Source: Microcella alkaliphila
GTDB lineage: Bacteria; Actinomycetota; Actinomycetes; Actinomycetales; Microbacteriaceae
NCBI RefSeq assembly: GCF_002355395.1
Contig: NZ_AP017315.1
Coordinates: forward strand, 2,418,001-2,482,000
Direction: 5' to 3'
DNA: 64,000 bases
Positions 9,506-16,835 of this stretch are shown here, in pieces. Made by a program: the position numbers and the translations under genes. The notes under the pieces were generated by a model. It had not been told where the DNA came from. It was given only the letters and a program-made list of their open reading frames with translations, and made no database searches. Position 1 is the first letter of the stretch; each line of letters opens with the position of its first letter.

Positions 9506-9534
9506 ACGCGGCGTGCGCCCAGGGCACACGGAAA

Positions 9535-9564
9535 CGCCGGGCGGGAATGCAGTCCCGCCCGGCG
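9535..9564 (-). terminator. Rho-independent-like terminator after the lipoprotein gene
   Basis: Perfect 12-bp stem (9535-9546 with 9553-9564, arm CGCCGGGCGGGA) with a 6-base loop. On the minus strand it is followed by TTTCC, a weak T-run, so it ends the transcript from 10303 before sigK. Confidence 0.65.
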
Positions 9565-9613
9565 GCTCCGGGTTCACCTAGGTGGAGGAACAACCCTGGT
9601 GAGGAGTCGGCCC

Positions 9614-10303
9614 TTACTGCAGGCCGAGGTTCGCCGCGATGCCGCCGGCGAGAGCGTTGGCGGTCATCGGCATGTGGCTGGCGGCCTCCTTGAGGAGGTC
9701 GAAGTAGGCCGGGTCGCCCGCGATGTTCGCGTCGATCGCCGCAAGCAGCGTCGTGGCGTGCATCTCAAGCTCAGCCTGAACGGCCTCGGCCGGCAGCTCG
9801 GGAACGACCGAGTTGATCAGCTCACCGAACGACACGGCGTAGGCACCCAGGTCCGCGACCGCCTGGTCGGCGAGTTCCTGGTCACCGGTGGCCTGGCCGA
9901 GCGTGTAGTTCACGAAGAACGGGATGTGCGAGCGCCACGAGTCGAGGAACGGCTGCTCGGCGTCGGGGTAGGCCGAGCCGACCAGCGCGGCAACCTCGAC
10001 CGAGTTCTCGTCGAGCGCCGTGACGGCCGCCTGAACGGCCGGGGTCTCGAGGTCGCCGCCGTCGGCAAGCGCCTGGTTGATCGCGGCACCGGCGAGGTAC
10101 ACGTGGTCGGCGAGCAGGGCGGTCAGCGCGGCGCGGAGGTTCGCCCCGTCGCTGTTGACCGTGTCGATCATGGGAGCGTCGGCCTCGGGGGCCGGCTGCT
10201 CCATCGTGGGCTCATCGGCCGGAGCCTCCGCCTCGGCGGCGCAGCCGGTCAAAACGAGGGCGGCGGCGAGGCCGAGGCCAGCGAATGCAGTTACCTTGCG
10301 CAT
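9614..10303 (-). CDS. Uncharacterised helical lipoprotein
   Basis: 229 residues. N-terminus MRKVTAFAGLGLAAALVLTGC with a lipobox Cys at residue 21, then an acidic linker and a long helical domain (about residues 55-229) without cysteines. ATG at 10303 is preceded by AAGGAG. I do not recognise a named function; helical lipoproteins beside SigK-type sigma genes are plausible sigma targets (inference). The leader carries a 13-base tandem repeat (GTGTGGTGGAACT at 10321-10333 and 10334-10346). It probably shares a transcript with the cupredoxin gene 77 bases upstream. Confidence 0.75.
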   Translation of the reverse strand: MRKVTAFAGLGLAAALVLTGCAAEAEAPADEPTMEQPAPEADAPMIDTVNSDGANLRAALTALLADHVYLAGAAINQALADGGDLETPAVQAAVTALDENSVEVAALVGSAYPDAEQPFLDSWRSHIPFFVNYTLGQATGDQELADQAVADLGAYAVSFGELINSVVPELPAEAVQAELEMHATTLLAAIDANIAGDPAYFDLLKEAASHMPMTANALAGGIAANLGLQ

Positions 10304-10380
10304 GGTGCGTATCTCCTTGTGTGTGGTGGAACTGTGTGGTGGAACTGTGTGGTGAGCCGGGAGGTGATCCGTGCATCCCG

Positions 10381-10914
10381 CTAGCCGGCCGCCTCGACGA
10401 TGACGGAACCGTTCATCGTGAGGTGGGGCTCGCAGAAGTACGGGTACTCCCCCGGTTCGGTGAATGTGAAGGAGAAGGTGTCCCCCTCTTCCCCCGCCCG
10501 CGCGAGCGCGTGACGGAACATGCCATCGGCCTCCTGGCTGCCGCGGAGACCGGTGGTCTCGTTGACGTCCCCCCAGGCGCCGGAGGTGATCGTGTGACCG
10601 ATCCCTTCGGCGTTGCGCCAGGTCACCGTCGTTCCGACCGGCACCGTGATCGTCTGCGGGGTGAACCGCAGGCCGATCGCGATGACCTCGTCGGGGCCGG
10701 GCTCGGCCGGAACAGCCGGCTCGGCGTCGTCGGTGGCGTTCGTCTCGTCGCTCTGCGCGTCGGGGGCGATGGATGCGCTCGGCTCGGCGGTCGGGGATGT
10801 CGCGGATGCGCATCCCGTCGCCCCGAGGAGTGCGGCCAGCGTCGCCGCGGCGAGCGCCGCACGCACCGGGAAGGTGCGCCGCGCAGTGCGGGAGCCGAAC
10901 GTGGTCGATGTCAT
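10381..10914 (-). CDS. Cupredoxin-domain lipoprotein (plastocyanin/azurin-like)
   Basis: 177 residues. The signal peptide ends with a lipobox GATGC (Cys near residue 35). The C-terminal cupredoxin fold contains RFTPQTITVPVGTTVTWRN, then the copper ligands His in GHT, Cys in YFCEPH and the following His, and a C-terminal Met (LTMNGS). So a type-1 copper site is intact. Probably an exported electron carrier or copper-binding protein. ATG at 10914 chosen because further upstream the frame runs into a 21-bp tandem repeat. Confidence 0.82.
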   Translation of the reverse strand: MTSTTFGSRTARRTFPVRAALAAATLAALLGATGCASATSPTAEPSASIAPDAQSDETNATDDAEPAVPAEPGPDEVIAIGLRFTPQTITVPVGTTVTWRNAEGIGHTITSGAWGDVNETTGLRGSQEADGMFRHALARAGEEGDTFSFTFTEPGEYPYFCEPHLTMNGSVIVEAAG

Positions 10915-10930
10915 GCCCAGTGTTCGGGGG

Positions 10931-10958
10931 AGACGGGCATGTGGTTTGGCGCGGATGG
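10931..10958 (-). promoter_or_regulatory. Candidate ECF-sigma promoter of the cupredoxin gene
   Basis: On the minus strand CCATCC (10958-10953) and CCGTCT (10936-10931) are separated by 16 bases and end 17 bases before the ATG at 10914. This resembles SigK-type promoters (CCATCC -35). Single example, not tested. Confidence 0.35.
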
Positions 10959-11008
10959 GGCCGTAGAGGTGACTCTCAGGTTCGGGGGTGCGGGTCGGGG
11001 TGGGTGGT

Positions 11009-11071
11009 GGTTTGCGGGGCAGCGGGCGGGGTTTGCGGGGCAGCGTGCGGGGTTTGCGGGGCAGCACGCGG
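11009..11071. repeat. Three tandem 21-bp repeats
   Basis: Units 11009-11029, 11030-11050 and 11051-11071 begin GGTTTGCGGGGCAGC and differ only at 1-2 positions near the end. They lie upstream of the cupredoxin promoter. Three contiguous copies without spacers exclude CRISPR. Confidence 0.85.
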
Positions 11072-11103
11072 GCACAGCGTGCCGGGGCGGCGGGCGCGGG
11101 CAC

Positions 11104-11187
11104 GAAAAAGCCGGCCCGCAGAACGCCTCTCGGCGCGAGGCCGCTCGTAGCGGCGAAATTTGGAGCCCGGGGTTACTGCGGACCGGC
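11104..11187 (-). ncRNA. Candidate structured small RNA with own promoter and terminator
   Basis: On the minus strand a TAGTCT -10 box (11199-11194) lies 6 bases before 11187. From there, GCCGGTCCGCAG (11187-11176) pairs with CTGCGGGCCGGC (11121-11110) with one mismatch, closing the molecule just before TTTTTCG. Inside is a perfect hairpin GCCGCT-ACG-AGCGGC and a GC-rich hairpin around GCGCCGAGAGGCG. Length about 84 nt. No open frame of note and no family I recognise; 6C RNA was considered but the C-rich loops are absent. Confidence 0.55.
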
Positions 11188-11193
11188 TGCTCA

Positions 11194-11199
11194 AGACTA
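11194..11199 (-). promoter_or_regulatory. -10 element for the small RNA
   Basis: TAGTCT on the minus strand, with the same TANNNT form and 6-base spacing to the predicted +1 as the leaderless gene starts in this window. No -35 match is seen. Confidence 0.45.
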
Positions 11200-11324
11200 A
11201 CGGCGGTACGCGCTGGGTTATTCCGCGGATACTCAGGTGCGGGCCGAGCCCGGGCGTGTCGGGGGTGCGAGAGCGGACGGGCGGGCGAAGGGTCGCGCGC
11301 GCAGCGGTCAGACGCGTCTGAAGC

Positions 11325-11382
11325 GTGCGGGTTTGCGCATTCCGAGCGGGTTCACGACTGCACGAACTGCGCAAACCCGCAC
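11325..11382. repeat. Inverted repeat with TGCGCAAACC core
   Basis: GTGCGGGTTTGCGCA (11325-11339) and its perfect reverse complement (11368-11382) are separated by 28 bases. The core matches the dyad at 9436-9505. Confidence 0.75.
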
Positions 11383-11497
11383 GGTGTGCCATCGCTCCGG
11401 CGGTTTGGGGCCGCTGTGGCGCGCGGGAGCCTGATCACGTCGGCCCTGAACCACCGATACGGCTCCAGTTCGGGATGCGCGCGCGTCGACACAAGGA

Positions 11498-11555
11498 TTT
11501 GCGCCGAAACACGGCTGACCCGAGGGTTGTCTCGGCGCAAACCCGTGTTTCGGCG
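11498..11555. repeat. Overlapping double inverted repeat
   Basis: TTTGCGCCGA (11498-11507) pairs with TCGGCGCAAA (11532-11541), and CGCCGAAACACGG (11502-11514) pairs with CCGTGTTTCGGCG (11543-11555). The two pairings are mutually exclusive, so alternative folds are possible. It shares the GCGCAAAC part of the other two dyads. Confidence 0.65.
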
Positions 11556-11640
11556 AAGGCAGTGCGACACACTTCGCGGGCGAGTGGTGGGTCGGCAGGC
11601 GGGCGCGGCAGCGCGGCGGCGCGACGCGCGCAGCCCCGGA

Positions 11641-12291
11641 CTAGTCAAGGGCGGAGCGGCGCTCGAGGGCGGCGCAGGCGGTGAAATCGTCCGCGCTCTC
11701 GGCGAGGCGGGATGCTCGCCCCGTCATCACGGCGGCGCGTTCGTCGTCGAGACCCGCATCCGCGTCGTCGGCGAGGTCGGCCGCGCCCGCGGCCGACACC
11801 CGACAGAACGCCGCAGCGCGGTCGAGCGCAACAGCGAAATCTCCTGAGTAGGCGCCGCGCAACACCTGGTCGGCGAGCCGGAGAATCTCGTCCGGGCCGG
11901 TGGGCGCCTCGGCCCCGGCGACGACCACGTGGGCCGACGAGGCGAGCACCTCGGATCCGCGCTGATAAATGAGGGCGGTGCCCCGAGCATCCTGACGAAT
12001 CATGGCGCGCAGGAGCGACAGGCGCCACAGCGCGCCGGGCAGGGTGCGGGGCCCGGCCTGCGCCCAGAGTTCGGCGAGCGTGTCGAGGCCGTGCTCGTCG
12101 GTGTAGGCGACCATGCGCTCGACCACGTCGGCCCCGTCGGCTCCGTCGGCCGCGGCCGTGCGCACGCGGTGCACGAGCGCGCGGGCGCTGTCGTGGGCGA
12201 TGCGCAGCTGCACGGCGGGGTCGAGTCCGCCCTCGTAGGCCTCGAAGAACTCGGAGGGCACACGTGTGGGTCGGTGGGGACGCTCGGCCAT
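11641..12291 (-). CDS. Uncharacterised actinobacterial protein
   Basis: 216 residues from ATG 12291; start chosen because TAGCGT ends 7 bases upstream, giving a leaderless mRNA. A GTG at 12300 would lie inside that -10. Begins MAERPHRPTRVPSEFFEAY, then mostly alpha-helical, Ala/Asp/Arg-rich, without membrane helices or cofactor motifs. I recall relatives carrying a dubious RNA-polymerase-subunit label, but nothing here resembles a polymerase. It stands next to tRNA-Lys, divergent, with 54 bases between. Confidence 0.65.
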   Translation of the reverse strand: MAERPHRPTRVPSEFFEAYEGGLDPAVQLRIAHDSARALVHRVRTAAADGADGADVVERMVAYTDEHGLDTLAELWAQAGPRTLPGALWRLSLLRAMIRQDARGTALIYQRGSEVLASSAHVVVAGAEAPTGPDEILRLADQVLRGAYSGDFAVALDRAAAFCRVSAAGAADLADDADAGLDDERAAVMTGRASRLAESADDFTACAALERRSALD

Positions 12292-12298
12292 GGCCGCC

Positions 12299-12304
12299 AC
12301 GCTA
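12299..12304 (-). promoter_or_regulatory. -10 element, leaderless start of the gene at 12291
   Basis: TAGCGT on the minus strand, 7 bases from the ATG at 12291. Confidence 0.5.
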
Positions 12305-12332
12305 CCCCCGAGCGCTGGGCGTCGCGGGCCGG

Positions 12333-12338
12333 TACGCT
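12333..12338 (+). promoter_or_regulatory. -10 element of the tRNA-Lys promoter
   Basis: TACGCT ends 7 bases before the mature tRNA 5' end at 12346, so transcription would begin at or within a base of the tRNA itself. Confidence 0.5.
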
Positions 12339-12345
12339 GGGGGGC

Positions 12346-12421
12346 GGGCCTCTAGCTCAGTTGGCAGAGCAGCGGACTTTTAATCCGCGGGTCGTCGGTT
12401 CGAGCCCGACGGGGCCCACCA
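12346..12421 (+). tRNA. tRNA-Lys (TTT anticodon), CCA encoded
   Basis: Cloverleaf by eye: acceptor GGGCCTC with GGGGCCC (one G-T wobble), D-arm GCTC-AGTTGGCA-GAGC, anticodon arm GCGGA-CTTTTAA-TCCGC with anticodon TTT, T-arm GTCGG-TTCGAGC-CCGAC. Discriminator A at 12418, CCA at 12419-12421. Confidence 0.97.
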
Positions 12422-12439
12422 CTACCCGACCGTTCGCTT

Positions 12440-12709
12440 CTACTCGGCGTCGAGGTCGGTCTCGAGCAGCGCGACGAGCTCGTCGAGCGCCTGCTCGGCG
12501 CCGTCACCCTCGGCCCGCAGCGTCACGACGGTGCCCTGTGTGGCACCGAGCCCCATGAGCGACAGGATGCTCCCGGCGTTCAGTTCGGGGCCGTCGCCCA
12601 CCGAGATGGTCACGGCTACGGGCTTTTCCTGCACGGCTTTCACGAAGAGCTTGGCGGGGCGGGCGTGTAGCCCGGAGCTGCTGGCGATGGTGGCCTGGCG
12701 TTCTGCCAT
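12440..12709 (-). CDS. ptsH: Phosphocarrier protein HPr
   Basis: 89 residues, normal HPr size. Active-site His15 in SSGLHARPA and the regulatory Ser region SILSLMGLG (about residues 47-55) are present. It passes phosphate from enzyme I to the fructose permease encoded just upstream. ATG at 12709 has AAGGAG in front. It follows fruA by 81 bases, and no enzyme I gene is nearby. Confidence 0.96.
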   Translation of the reverse strand: MAERQATIASSSGLHARPAKLFVKAVQEKPVAVTISVGDGPELNAGSILSLMGLGATQGTVVTLRAEGDGAEQALDELVALLETDLDAE

Positions 12710-12790
12710 GGTCGTTCTCCTTCTGTATCGATCGTTCGGGGGATGCGCGGTGCGCGCCCGGCGCGGATCTCACCGGCCGGGCGGCGCCCG

Positions 12791-14890
12791 CTACGCGGCG
12801 ACGGTCGCCGGCTGGCTGGTGGCGACGGAATCGTCGACGCGGCGGCCCACCCACTTCTTGAGGGCGATCACGGCGAGCGCCGTCACGATCGTTCCCGCGA
12901 CCAGTGCGGCGAGGAAGCCCCAGACCGGGCTGATGGCGAAGAGGACGAAGATGCCGCCGTGCGGGGCGAGTGATTCGACCGCGAAGGCCATCGACAGGGC
13001 GCCGGTGACGGCGCCGCCGATCATCGAGGCGGGGATGACGCGCAGCGGGTCGGCCGCGGCGAACGGGATGGCGCCCTCACTGATGAACGCGGCTCCGAGC
13101 AGCCAGGCGGCCTTGCCGTTCTCGCGCTCGACGGCCGTGAAGGAGCCCTTCGACAGTACGGTCGAGGCGAGCGCCATCGCGAGCGGCGGCACCATGCCCG
13201 CCGCCATGACGGCACCCATGATGAGGTACGGGGTCGAGTTGTCGAGCGAGGCCGAGGCAAGGCCCGCGGTGGCGAAGGCGTAGGCAACCTTGTTGACCGG
13301 GCCACCGAGGTCGAAGCACATCATGAGGCCGAGAATGACGCCGACGAGCACGATGCCTGAGGTGCCGGCGAGACCGTTGAGCCAGTTTGTGAGGCCCTCC
13401 ATGAGCGCGGCGATCGGGCGACCGAGAACGAGCACCATGAGACCGGAGGCGACGATCGACGCGATGAGCGGGATGATCACGACCGGCATGAGGCCGCGAA
13501 GCCAGCGCGGCGCGGGCAGGCGCGTGAGCCACAGGGCGACGAAACCGGCGAGCAGTCCCCCAATGATGCCGCCGATGAAGCCGGCGTTCATGATGACGGC
13601 GACGGCTCCCGCGACGAATCCGGGGGCGATACCGGGCCGGTCGGCGATCGCGAAGGCAATGTACCCGGCGAGGGCCGAGACGAGGAAGCCCATCGAGGTC
13701 GCGCCGATCATGAAGGCAACCGACCCGAGGTAGAGACCGAGCGAGCCGAGGAGGAGGTCCTCGCCACCCGCGGGCAGGTTCCACAGCGAGTTGTCGATGA
13801 TGATCGTCGCCGCGTTCTCGGTGACTTCGTACCCCGCGAGCAGGAAGCCGAGGGCGATGAGGAGGCCACCGCCCGCGACGAACGGAATCATGTAGCTGAC
13901 GCCCGTCAGCAGGATGCGCTGAATGCGTCGCCCCGCCGACTCCGTGCGCGCTGTGGTTGCGCTGGCGGCCGCCTCGGCCGAACCGCTCACGCGCTCGGCG
14001 GCCGGATCACCGGCAGCAGCGATGGCGGCTTCGATGAGCTGACGTGGCTGCTCGATGCCACGCTTGACGCCGGCGCGGATGACGGGCTTGCCGGCGAAGC
14101 GCTGCGGCTCGCGCACGTCCACGTCGGTCGCGAAGATGACGGCGTCTGCGGCGCTGATGACGTCCTGCGGCAGTGCTTGGTAGCCGCTCGAGCCCTGCGG
14201 CTCGACGACGAGATCGACACCGTTGGCTTTACCGGCGGCGGTGAGCGCGTCGGCGGCCATGAAGGTGTGGGCGATGCCGGTCGCGCACGCGGTCACTGCA
14301 ACGATGCGGGCGGGCCGGCCGTCGATATCGTGCGCGGACCCAGCCTGAGCGGATGCGGCGGTCGCGCTGTGCGCATCCGGTGCAGCGGACGGGGCTGCGT
14401 GCTTTCCCGTGCCGCTCTCGGGCGTCGCGGCGGGCTCGGCCTCGCCGATCGCCTCGAGGACGAGCTGGACGACGTCTGCCTCGGTGGTGGCGGCACGGAG
14501 CCCGGAGGTGAATTCCTCCTGCATGAGGTGGCGCGCGAGCTTCGAGAGCACGGCGAGGTGGGCCTCGGGTGCGTCTGCCGGTGCCGCGATGAGGAAGACG
14601 AGGTCGGCGGGCCCATCGGGAGCCCCAAAGTCGACGCCGGGAGCGAGTCGGGCGAAGGCGAGAGCGGGCTCCGTGACGGCAGACGACTTGGCGTGTGGGA
14701 TGGCGATACCGCCGGGCAGGCCGGTCTCGTCCTGTTCCTCACGTGCCCAGGCGTCGGCGAAGAGGGCGTCGGCGTCGGTCGCGCGGCCCTCGGCCACGAC
14801 GCGCGCGGCGAGGGCGCGGATGACGGCGGCCTTATCGGGCCCGAGGTCAGCGTCGAGGCTGACGAGCTGCGGGGTGATGGTCGGTGACAT
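12791..14890 (-). CDS. fruA: Fructose PTS permease EIIABC
   Basis: 699 residues in one polypeptide that phosphorylates fructose to fructose-1-phosphate during import. EIIA domain (about 1-150) with the active His in GGIAIPHAKS; EIIB (about 195-290) with the phospho-Cys in TACATGIAHTFM; EIIC (about 340-690) with multiple membrane helices including the PYLIMGAVMAAGMVPPL region. ATG at 14890 follows GGAGGTCACC; the open frame upstream is not used. It lies 53 bases after fruK in the same operon. Confidence 0.95.
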   Translation of the reverse strand: MSPTITPQLVSLDADLGPDKAAVIRALAARVVAEGRATDADALFADAWAREEQDETGLPGGIAIPHAKSSAVTEPALAFARLAPGVDFGAPDGPADLVFLIAAPADAPEAHLAVLSKLARHLMQEEFTSGLRAATTEADVVQLVLEAIGEAEPAATPESGTGKHAAPSAAPDAHSATAASAQAGSAHDIDGRPARIVAVTACATGIAHTFMAADALTAAGKANGVDLVVEPQGSSGYQALPQDVISAADAVIFATDVDVREPQRFAGKPVIRAGVKRGIEQPRQLIEAAIAAAGDPAAERVSGSAEAAASATTARTESAGRRIQRILLTGVSYMIPFVAGGGLLIALGFLLAGYEVTENAATIIIDNSLWNLPAGGEDLLLGSLGLYLGSVAFMIGATSMGFLVSALAGYIAFAIADRPGIAPGFVAGAVAVIMNAGFIGGIIGGLLAGFVALWLTRLPAPRWLRGLMPVVIIPLIASIVASGLMVLVLGRPIAALMEGLTNWLNGLAGTSGIVLVGVILGLMMCFDLGGPVNKVAYAFATAGLASASLDNSTPYLIMGAVMAAGMVPPLAMALASTVLSKGSFTAVERENGKAAWLLGAAFISEGAIPFAAADPLRVIPASMIGGAVTGALSMAFAVESLAPHGGIFVLFAISPVWGFLAALVAGTIVTALAVIALKKWVGRRVDDSVATSQPATVAA

Positions 14891-14943
14891 GGTGACCTCC
14901 ATTGGTCGGGGTGATCGGGATGGTGGTGGTGGCGGTAGCGCAG

Positions 14944-15975
14944 CTACTCGGTGAGGGTGACGACCGGAAGGTCGTCGGTGGGCAGATCGTGGGGTGCGGG
15001 GAGCTGAGTTCCGGGAAGGGATGCGGCGGCCGCGCCATAGCGGATCGCATGCGTCAGGCGGTCGGCGGGGGGCGCATCCGCCGATTCGGCCAGCAGGTAG
15101 CCGGCGAGCGAACTGTCGCCCGCGCCGACGGTGCTGGCGACGCGGATGCGCGGGGCCGGGGCCGCCCACGCGCTGTCGGCGGTCACGAGGAGCGCACCGC
15201 GGGAGCCGAGCGTGACAAGGGCCGCCGCGACGCGCGACGGGACGAGGCGGCGGGCTACGCCGAGGACGGCGGAGTGCAGGGCCGTCGTGTCGGCGCTCGC
15301 GGCGTCCGTGCCGGCGGCGTCGGTGCTGGCAGTCTCCGTGCCCGCAGTGCCGGCGCCCGCGAGGTCGACACCGGCGAGGTCGACCCCGGCCAGCTCGGCG
15401 AGCTCCTCGTCGTTCGGCTTGATGAGGTCGGGGTGGCCGTGCTCGACGACCGCCCGCAGAGCATCGCCCGAGGTGTCGACGGCGATGCGCGGGGCGGCGT
15501 CACCGTGCGCGCGGCGCACAGCATCGATCACGCGCACGTAGAAGTCGTCTCCCGCTCCGGGAGGAACCGACCCCGCGAGCACGAGCCAGCGCGCGCCGAC
15601 CGTCGCGTCGACGACGGCGGCGATGAGCGCCTCGGCCTCGGTCGGGGCGAGCGTCGAGCCGGGCAGGTTGAGCTTCGTGGTTTCGCCGGCCGGGTCGGTG
15701 ATGGTGAGGTTGGCGCGCGCGGTCCCGCGTACGGAGACCGGCCGGGTCTCGAGCCGGGTCGCCTGCAAGGGCACGCGGTAGGGGTCGGCCTCCGACAGCG
15801 GCAGCACTGCGAGGGTCGCGTGACCGGCCGCGGCGACCGCCCGCGAGACGTTGATGCCTTTGCCGCCGGCATCCTCACGGGCCGACTGTGCCGCCTGCAC
15901 CTCGCCGGGCTGCAGCGGGGCGTCGAGCGCGATCGTGCGATCGAGCGACGGGTTCGCCGTGAGGGTGACGATCAT
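14944..15975 (-). CDS. fruK: 1-phosphofructokinase
   Basis: 343-residue PfkB-family kinase converting fructose-1-phosphate to the 1,6-bisphosphate. N-terminal TLTANPSLDRTI, the GGKGINVSR substrate loop and the C-terminal ATP/catalytic motif STVGAGDSSLAGYL are present. ATG at 15975 overlaps the fruR stop (ATGA); MAG at 15984 is an alternative. Odd: about 30 residues near position 205-240 are a low-complexity run (AGVDLAGVDLAGAGTAGTE and Ala/Thr/Asp repeats) absent from usual FruK, probably a surface loop expansion. Confidence 0.92.
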   Translation of the reverse strand: MIVTLTANPSLDRTIALDAPLQPGEVQAAQSAREDAGGKGINVSRAVAAAGHATLAVLPLSEADPYRVPLQATRLETRPVSVRGTARANLTITDPAGETTKLNLPGSTLAPTEAEALIAAVVDATVGARWLVLAGSVPPGAGDDFYVRVIDAVRRAHGDAAPRIAVDTSGDALRAVVEHGHPDLIKPNDEELAELAGVDLAGVDLAGAGTAGTETASTDAAGTDAASADTTALHSAVLGVARRLVPSRVAAALVTLGSRGALLVTADSAWAAPAPRIRVASTVGAGDSSLAGYLLAESADAPPADRLTHAIRYGAAAASLPGTQLPAPHDLPTDDLPVVTLTE

Positions 15976-16763
15976 GCCTGCCACACCTCCACCCCGGCGT
16001 CGGCGAGCGCTGCGGCGAGTGTGGCGTCGGGGACCCCATCGGTCACGAGCACGTCGATGTCGGCGAGGTCAGCAAAGCCAACAAGCAACTCGCGACCGAG
16101 CTTCTCGGCGTCGGCGACGACGACGACTCGGCGAGCAGCATGCACGATCGCGCGCTTGACGGCCGCCTCGTCGGGGTCGGGCGTGCTGAGCCCGAACTCG
16201 CTCGAGACGCCGTTCGTGCCCACGAACGCGACGTCCGGCCGCAACCCCTCGATGGCCCGCACGGTCTCCGCCCCCACGGCGGCCGCGGTCAGGCCGCGCA
16301 CGCGGCCGCCGATGACGGTGAGCGACCCCACCGGACTGGCGACGAGGTCAGCCGCGAGGTCGTGGGCGAGCGTGAGCGCGTGCGTCACGACATCGACCGG
16401 CGTCTCGGATGCGCGGCGCACCAACTGCGTCGCCACGGCCGCCGTCGTGGTCCCGGCATCCAGGTAGACCGAGCCCCGGAAATCTTCGCCGAGCACGTCG
16501 AGAGCACGACGGGCGATCGCGGACTTTGCGGACGCCTGGTGGTCTTGCCGCTCGGTGAGCGAGGGCTCGAGCGTGCTCGCACGATCCCGCGGAACGGCAC
16601 CCCCGTGCACGCGCCGCAGGATTCCCGCACCGTCCAGCGCGGCGAGATCCCGTCGGATGGTCTCCGTTGTGACGTCGAAGCGGCGAGCAAGTTCGACGAC
16701 GGCGACGCGGCCCTCGTCTGTCAGCAGCGTGGTGATGATCTGCTGGCGCTCCGTTGCGTACAT
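15972..16763 (-). CDS. fruR: DeoR-family regulator of the fructose operon
   Basis: 263 residues. N-terminal DeoR helix-turn-helix (ERQQIITTLLTDEGRVAVVE, then VTTETIRRDLAAL and RVHGGAV), then the sugar-phosphate-sensing domain (YLDAGTTTAAVA, GTNGVSS, DPDEAAVKRAI). ATG at 16763 has GGAGGG 8 bases upstream and is preferred over an in-frame start at 16790. First gene of fruR-fruK-fruA-ptsH; two direct-repeat operators lie in front, so autorepression relieved by fructose-1-phosphate is likely (family knowledge). Confidence 0.92.
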   Translation of the reverse strand: MYATERQQIITTLLTDEGRVAVVELARRFDVTTETIRRDLAALDGAGILRRVHGGAVPRDRASTLEPSLTERQDHQASAKSAIARRALDVLGEDFRGSVYLDAGTTTAAVATQLVRRASETPVDVVTHALTLAHDLAADLVASPVGSLTVIGGRVRGLTAAAVGAETVRAIEGLRPDVAFVGTNGVSSEFGLSTPDPDEAAVKRAIVHAARRVVVVADAEKLGRELLVGFADLADIDVLVTDGVPDATLAAALADAGVEVWQA

Positions 16764-16783
16764 GCGGTAACCCTCCGATGGAT

Positions 16784-16828
16784 TTCCCACACGTTACAAC
16801 ACATTCCCACACAAAACAATAGTTTGTG
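16784..16828 (-). promoter_or_regulatory. fruR operon promoter with two repeated operator sites
   Basis: TTCCCACACNNNACAA occurs at 16784-16799 and 16804-16819, exactly 20 bases apart (two helical turns). CACAAA (16810-16815) and TTTGTG (16823-16828) form a dyad. On the minus strand TATTGT (16821-16816) fits a -10 box, so the second site overlaps the promoter and the first lies just downstream of +1. Confidence 0.6.
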
Positions 16829-16835
16829 ACGAGTG

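Larger units (their letters stand above)
11200..11640. other. Long non-coding stretch with two dyads
   Basis: No convincing gene: frames here are continuous only because of high GC. It contains the inverted repeats listed separately at 11325 and 11498. Otherwise nothing recognisable. Confidence 0.6.

Noticed and set aside
9356-9577. N-terminal extension of the sigma factor to 9577
   Set aside because: The extension crosses a large inverted repeat, is rich in Pro/Arg and exceeds family length.
11009-11071. Possible CRISPR array
   Set aside because: Repeats are contiguous without spacers and only three units.
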